Shown piece after piece: positions 13,305 through 14,926 of a stretch of DNA of 14,926 nt (position 1 is its first letter; each line of letters opens with the position of its first letter). Made by a program: the position numbers and the translations under genes. The notes beneath the pieces are model-generated. The model made no database searches, was not told the origin of the DNA, and saw nothing but the letters and a program-made list of their open reading frames with translations. This stretch comes from Streptomyces katrae (GTDB lineage: Bacteria > Actinomycetota > Actinomycetes > Streptomycetales > Streptomycetaceae), in assembly GCF_000966975.1 (NCBI RefSeq), contig NZ_JZWV01000445.1, forward strand, positions 1-14,926. The letters run 5' to 3'.

Positions 13305-14159
13305 TCAGACGACCATGCCCTCCCCTTCGGTTCCGGCCGGCCGGAGTTTCCTCACGGCCCCCTCCGCGACACCGGCGCCCTGGGCGTCGCGCACCGGACC
13401 GTCGAGGGCCCGCCGCACGGCGGTGATGACGGCGGGATGCACGGGAAGGGCGAGGTGCCCGATCCCGGTGACCTCCACGTTCGTCGCGTCCAGGTCGGGG
13501 TGGTCGATCCGGGCCGTGCCGGTCGGCGCCATCAGGGCGTCGAACTCGCTCCAGAAGGCCACGCACCGGGTCCGGCAGCCGGGCGCCGGCGCACGCAGCT
13601 CGGCCATCACCGGGGAGTCCGGGCGCATCTGCCGGACCAGCGGGTGGGCGTCCATGAAGGGGGCGACCCGGGTCCCGCCGTGCGGGGTGCCGAGGGTCAC
13701 CAGCGTCCGCACGCGGGCGTCACCGCCGAGCCGCTGGACGTAGTACCGCCCGACCAGCCCGCCCAGGCTGTGCCCCACGAGGTCCACCCGGTCCTGACCG
13801 CTGCGCTCGCACAGCTCCTCGACGCGCCGGGCGAGGTGGCGGGCGGTGACGCGCAGGTCGAGGGTGAGGGGGGAGTAGTTGTACGTCTCCACGCGCCGCA
13901 GGCCCCCCGCCCCGAGGGCACGGCGCAGCAGTACGAACACGGACCGGTTGTCGGTGAACCCGTGCAGCAGCAGTACGGGCGGCAGCTGCCCGGCCCCGGC
14001 ACGGTCTCCCGCCCTGCCCGCCCTGCCCTCCCTGCGCTCCTCCCGGACCCCACTCGGGTAGAGGAGCACGTGCCCGGCGAGCACCACCGCCTCCAGGAAC
14101 GCGGCCCGCAGGGCGGCTCCCGAGCGCGGGACGGGCAGCGGTGCGATAGTCAGCCCCAT
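13305..14159 (-). CDS. Alpha/beta-hydrolase, lipase-like (esterase)
   Basis: A 284-residue product from ATG 14159, chosen because GGGGAGG lies 6 nt before it; GTG 14333 upstream would cross the intergenic hairpin. The fold is seen from [20 protein letters not shown] (about 59-78, oxyanion-hole HGF). The nucleophile is Ser131 in [17 protein letters not shown], with [12 protein letters not shown] following, typical of triacylglycerol lipase and PGAP1-like esterases. Asp207 ([11 protein letters not shown]) and His235 (TGIGHLALP) complete a plausible triad. A hydrophobic stretch near 17-33 without a clear cleavage site suggests membrane association or a cytoplasmic enzyme, and an Arg/Gly/Glu insert (about 40-57) precedes the fold. 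Substrate unknown. First gene of a probable two-gene operon with the 122-residue membrane protein. Confidence 0.88.
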   Translation of the reverse strand: MGLTIAPLPVPRSGAALRAAFLEAVVLAGHVLLYPSGVREERREGRAGRAGDRAGAGQLPPVLLLHGFTDNRSVFVLLRRALGAGGLRRVETYNYSPLTLDLRVTARHLARRVEELCERSGQDRVDLVGHSLGGLVGRYYVQRLGGDARVRTLVTLGTPHGGTRVAPFMDAHPLVRQMRPDSPVMAELRAPAPGCRTRCVAFWSEFDALMAPTGTARIDHPDLDATNVEVTGIGHLALPVHPAVITAVRRALDGPVRDAQGAGVAEGAVRKLRPAGTEGEGMVV

Positions 14160-14188
14160 CGACGGCCTCCCCTGGACCTCTTGGGTAC

Positions 14189-14255
14189 GGGGCCGTGCCG
14201 GCTGCCGACGTGGCCCCGCCACCGTGCCGTGCGGCTGTCGGCGCGGTGGCGGGGC
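14189..14255. repeat. Strong intergenic hairpin with a competing shorter hairpin
   Basis: GCCCCGCCACCG (14213-14224) and CGGTGGCGGGGC (14244-14255) are perfect 12-bp arms. A T-G wobble and GCCG/CGGC (14226-14229, 14239-14242) extend the stem to about 17 bp around a 9-nt loop. GGGGCC (14189-14194) can instead pair with GGCCCC (14212-14217), which overlaps the left arm. The element is between two divergent genes, so it is not an ordinary terminator. Confidence 0.6.
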
Positions 14256-14306
14256 GACTGGGCGAGGTGAATCAACGGCGTCCCACGTGTGATTTCCCCC
14301 TCCCCG

Positions 14307-14322
14307 TTGACCGTGAAACGGT
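14307..14322 (+). promoter_or_regulatory. -35-like TTGACC with overlapping inverted repeat upstream of icmB
   Basis: TTGACC (14307-14312) matches the -35 consensus but no good -10 follows at 17-18 bp; CAATGC at 14331-14336 is the nearest. The 13-bp inverted repeat ACCGT-GAA-ACGGT (14310-14322) overlaps it and could be an operator. Confidence 0.3.
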
Positions 14323-14371
14323 GCGGTGCGCAATGCTGTGCTTAACGTTCGTTCACTCGGGAGGCAGTGCG

Positions 14372-14776
14372 ATGGGTGTGACCGGTCCGATCCGTGTGGT
14401 GGTGGCCAAGCCGGGTCTTGACGGCCACGACCGCGGGGCCAAGGTGATCGCGCGGGCGCTGCGGGACGCGGGCATGGAGGTCATCTACACGGGCCTGCAC
14501 CAGACCCCCGAGCAGATCGTCGACACCGCGATCCAGGAGGACGCCGACGCCATCGGCCTGTCGATCCTCTCGGGCGCGCACAACACGCTGTTCGTCCGGG
14601 TGCTGGAGCTCCTGAAGGAGCGGGACGCCGAGGACATCAAGGTCTTCGGCGGCGGGATCATCCCGGAGGACGACATCGCCCCGCTGAAGGAGAAGGGCGT
14701 GGCGGCGATCTTCACCCCCGGTGCGACGACGACGGAAATCGTCGACTGGGTCAACGCGAACGTCCGCCCGGCCTGA
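14372..14776 (+). CDS. icmB: Isobutyryl-CoA mutase small subunit, B12-binding
   Basis: A 134-residue protein from ATG 14372 with GGGAGG seven nt upstream. It is a stand-alone cobalamin-binding domain: DxHxxG is present as Asp17, His19, Gly22 ([12 protein letters not shown]), the SxL motif at Ser64-Leu66 (SILSG) and the GG motif at 93-95 ([10 protein letters not shown]). His19 is the expected cobalt ligand. Its length matches IcmB of Streptomyces cinnamonensis (136 residues, recalled), which joins the large subunit IcmA to interconvert isobutyryl-CoA and n-butyryl-CoA with adenosylcobalamin, supplying precursors for fatty acid and polyketide synthesis. The large subunit is not in the window; in Streptomyces icmA is normally encoded elsewhere. 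A B12-binding subunit of another acyl-CoA mutase is the main alternative. Confidence 0.88.
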   Translation: MGVTGPIRVVVAKPGLDGHDRGAKVIARALRDAGMEVIYTGLHQTPEQIVDTAIQEDADAIGLSILSGAHNTLFVRVLELLKERDAEDIKVFGGGIIPEDDIAPLKEKGVAAIFTPGATTTEIVDWVNANVRPA

Positions 14777-14833
14777 CCCCCGGCGGCTCCCGCTGCGAGG
14801 ACTCACTCCCCGCCCCGCCCTTCCTCCGTTCCT

Positions 14834-14848
14834 AGGGGCTCCGCCCCT
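14834..14848. terminator. Hairpin AGGGGC-TCC-GCCCCT after icmB
   Basis: Perfect 6-bp arms around a 3-nt loop, 57 nt after the icmB stop. The GGGGCTCCGCCCCTGACCCC type of sequence is a frequent Streptomyces intergenic element and probably acts as, or near, a terminator. Confidence 0.55.
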
Positions 14849-14880
14849 GACCCCGAAACCGAGCGCTCCGCGCCCGGTCG

Positions 14881-14926
14881 CCTCAATCGCCGGCGGGGCT
14901 ATTTATAGCCCCGCCGGCGATTGAGG
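14881..14926. repeat. 46-bp near-perfect palindrome (Streptomyces intergenic repeat, likely terminator)
   Basis: Two perfect 22-bp arms (14881-14902 and 14905-14926) are separated by only TT. The arm has the CAATCGCCGGCGGGGCT core seen in many Streptomyces intergenic palindromes. It touches the window edge, so it may extend further. Likely a bidirectional terminator for icmB and the gene beyond. Confidence 0.8.

Noticed and set aside
13998..14030. CCCTGCC-rich repeats in the lipase-like gene
   Set aside because: They encode an in-frame Arg/Gly/Glu surface insert; ordinary GC-rich low complexity without frame disruption.

Overview
The window is about 73 percent GC with strong third-position GC bias, many GTG starts, short intergenic gaps and -10 hexamers sitting directly before start codons. 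Together with the gene content (PcrA with C-terminal Tudor-like domain, lone IcmB-type B12-binding subunit, RipA-like NlpC/P60 hydrolase, M23 peptidase with a long N-terminal tail, PspC-domain kinase) this indicates a Streptomyces or close relative chromosome. From memory the order of the right half resembles the S. coelicolor pcrA to icmB neighbourhood; this was not checked. It reads as core chromosome: no IS, phage, CRISPR, tRNA or rRNA was found.

Layout. 1-204 (+): 3' end of a class II aldolase-like gene. 307-1530 (+): multi-pass membrane protein whose 3' end is shifted out of frame by a 17-bp tandem duplication. 1600-2106 (+): DoxX-family membrane protein. 2052-2276 and 2263-3595 (-): a 74-residue membrane protein and an upstream PspC plus LiaF-like (Toastrack) membrane protein; the latter is also frameshifted, by a 7-bp tandem duplication inside the PspC domain. 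Divergent from it, 3727-5025 and 5022-5723 (+): a PspC-fused histidine kinase and a LuxR-type response regulator, overlapping by 4 bp. 5846-6958 (+): membrane-anchored alpha/beta-hydrolase esterase. 6995-8068 (-): secreted coiled-coil NlpC/P60 peptidoglycan hydrolase. 8196-8552 (-): small four-helix membrane protein. 8660-11149 (+): PcrA/UvrD helicase. 11171-12682 (-): membrane-anchored M23 peptidase with a repeat-bearing cytoplasmic tail. 12895-13263 and 13305-14159 (-): small membrane protein and lipase-like hydrolase, probably an operon. 14372-14776 (+): B12-binding small subunit of isobutyryl-CoA mutase. The window ends in intergenic palindromes.

Functionally the left half is an envelope-stress module (PspC/LiaF-like membrane protein, PspC kinase, regulator, with an esterase downstream), followed by two cell-wall hydrolases on either side of the replication/repair helicase. 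The most notable sequence observation is that three short perfect tandem duplications (periods 17, 7 and 12 bp) lie within 4.4 kb; two of them break reading frames that are restored exactly when one copy is removed. That points to recent mutation in this strain or an artefact. No gap longer than 300 bp lacks a gene; the largest intergenic regions are about 212 bp (12683-12894 and 14160-14371).
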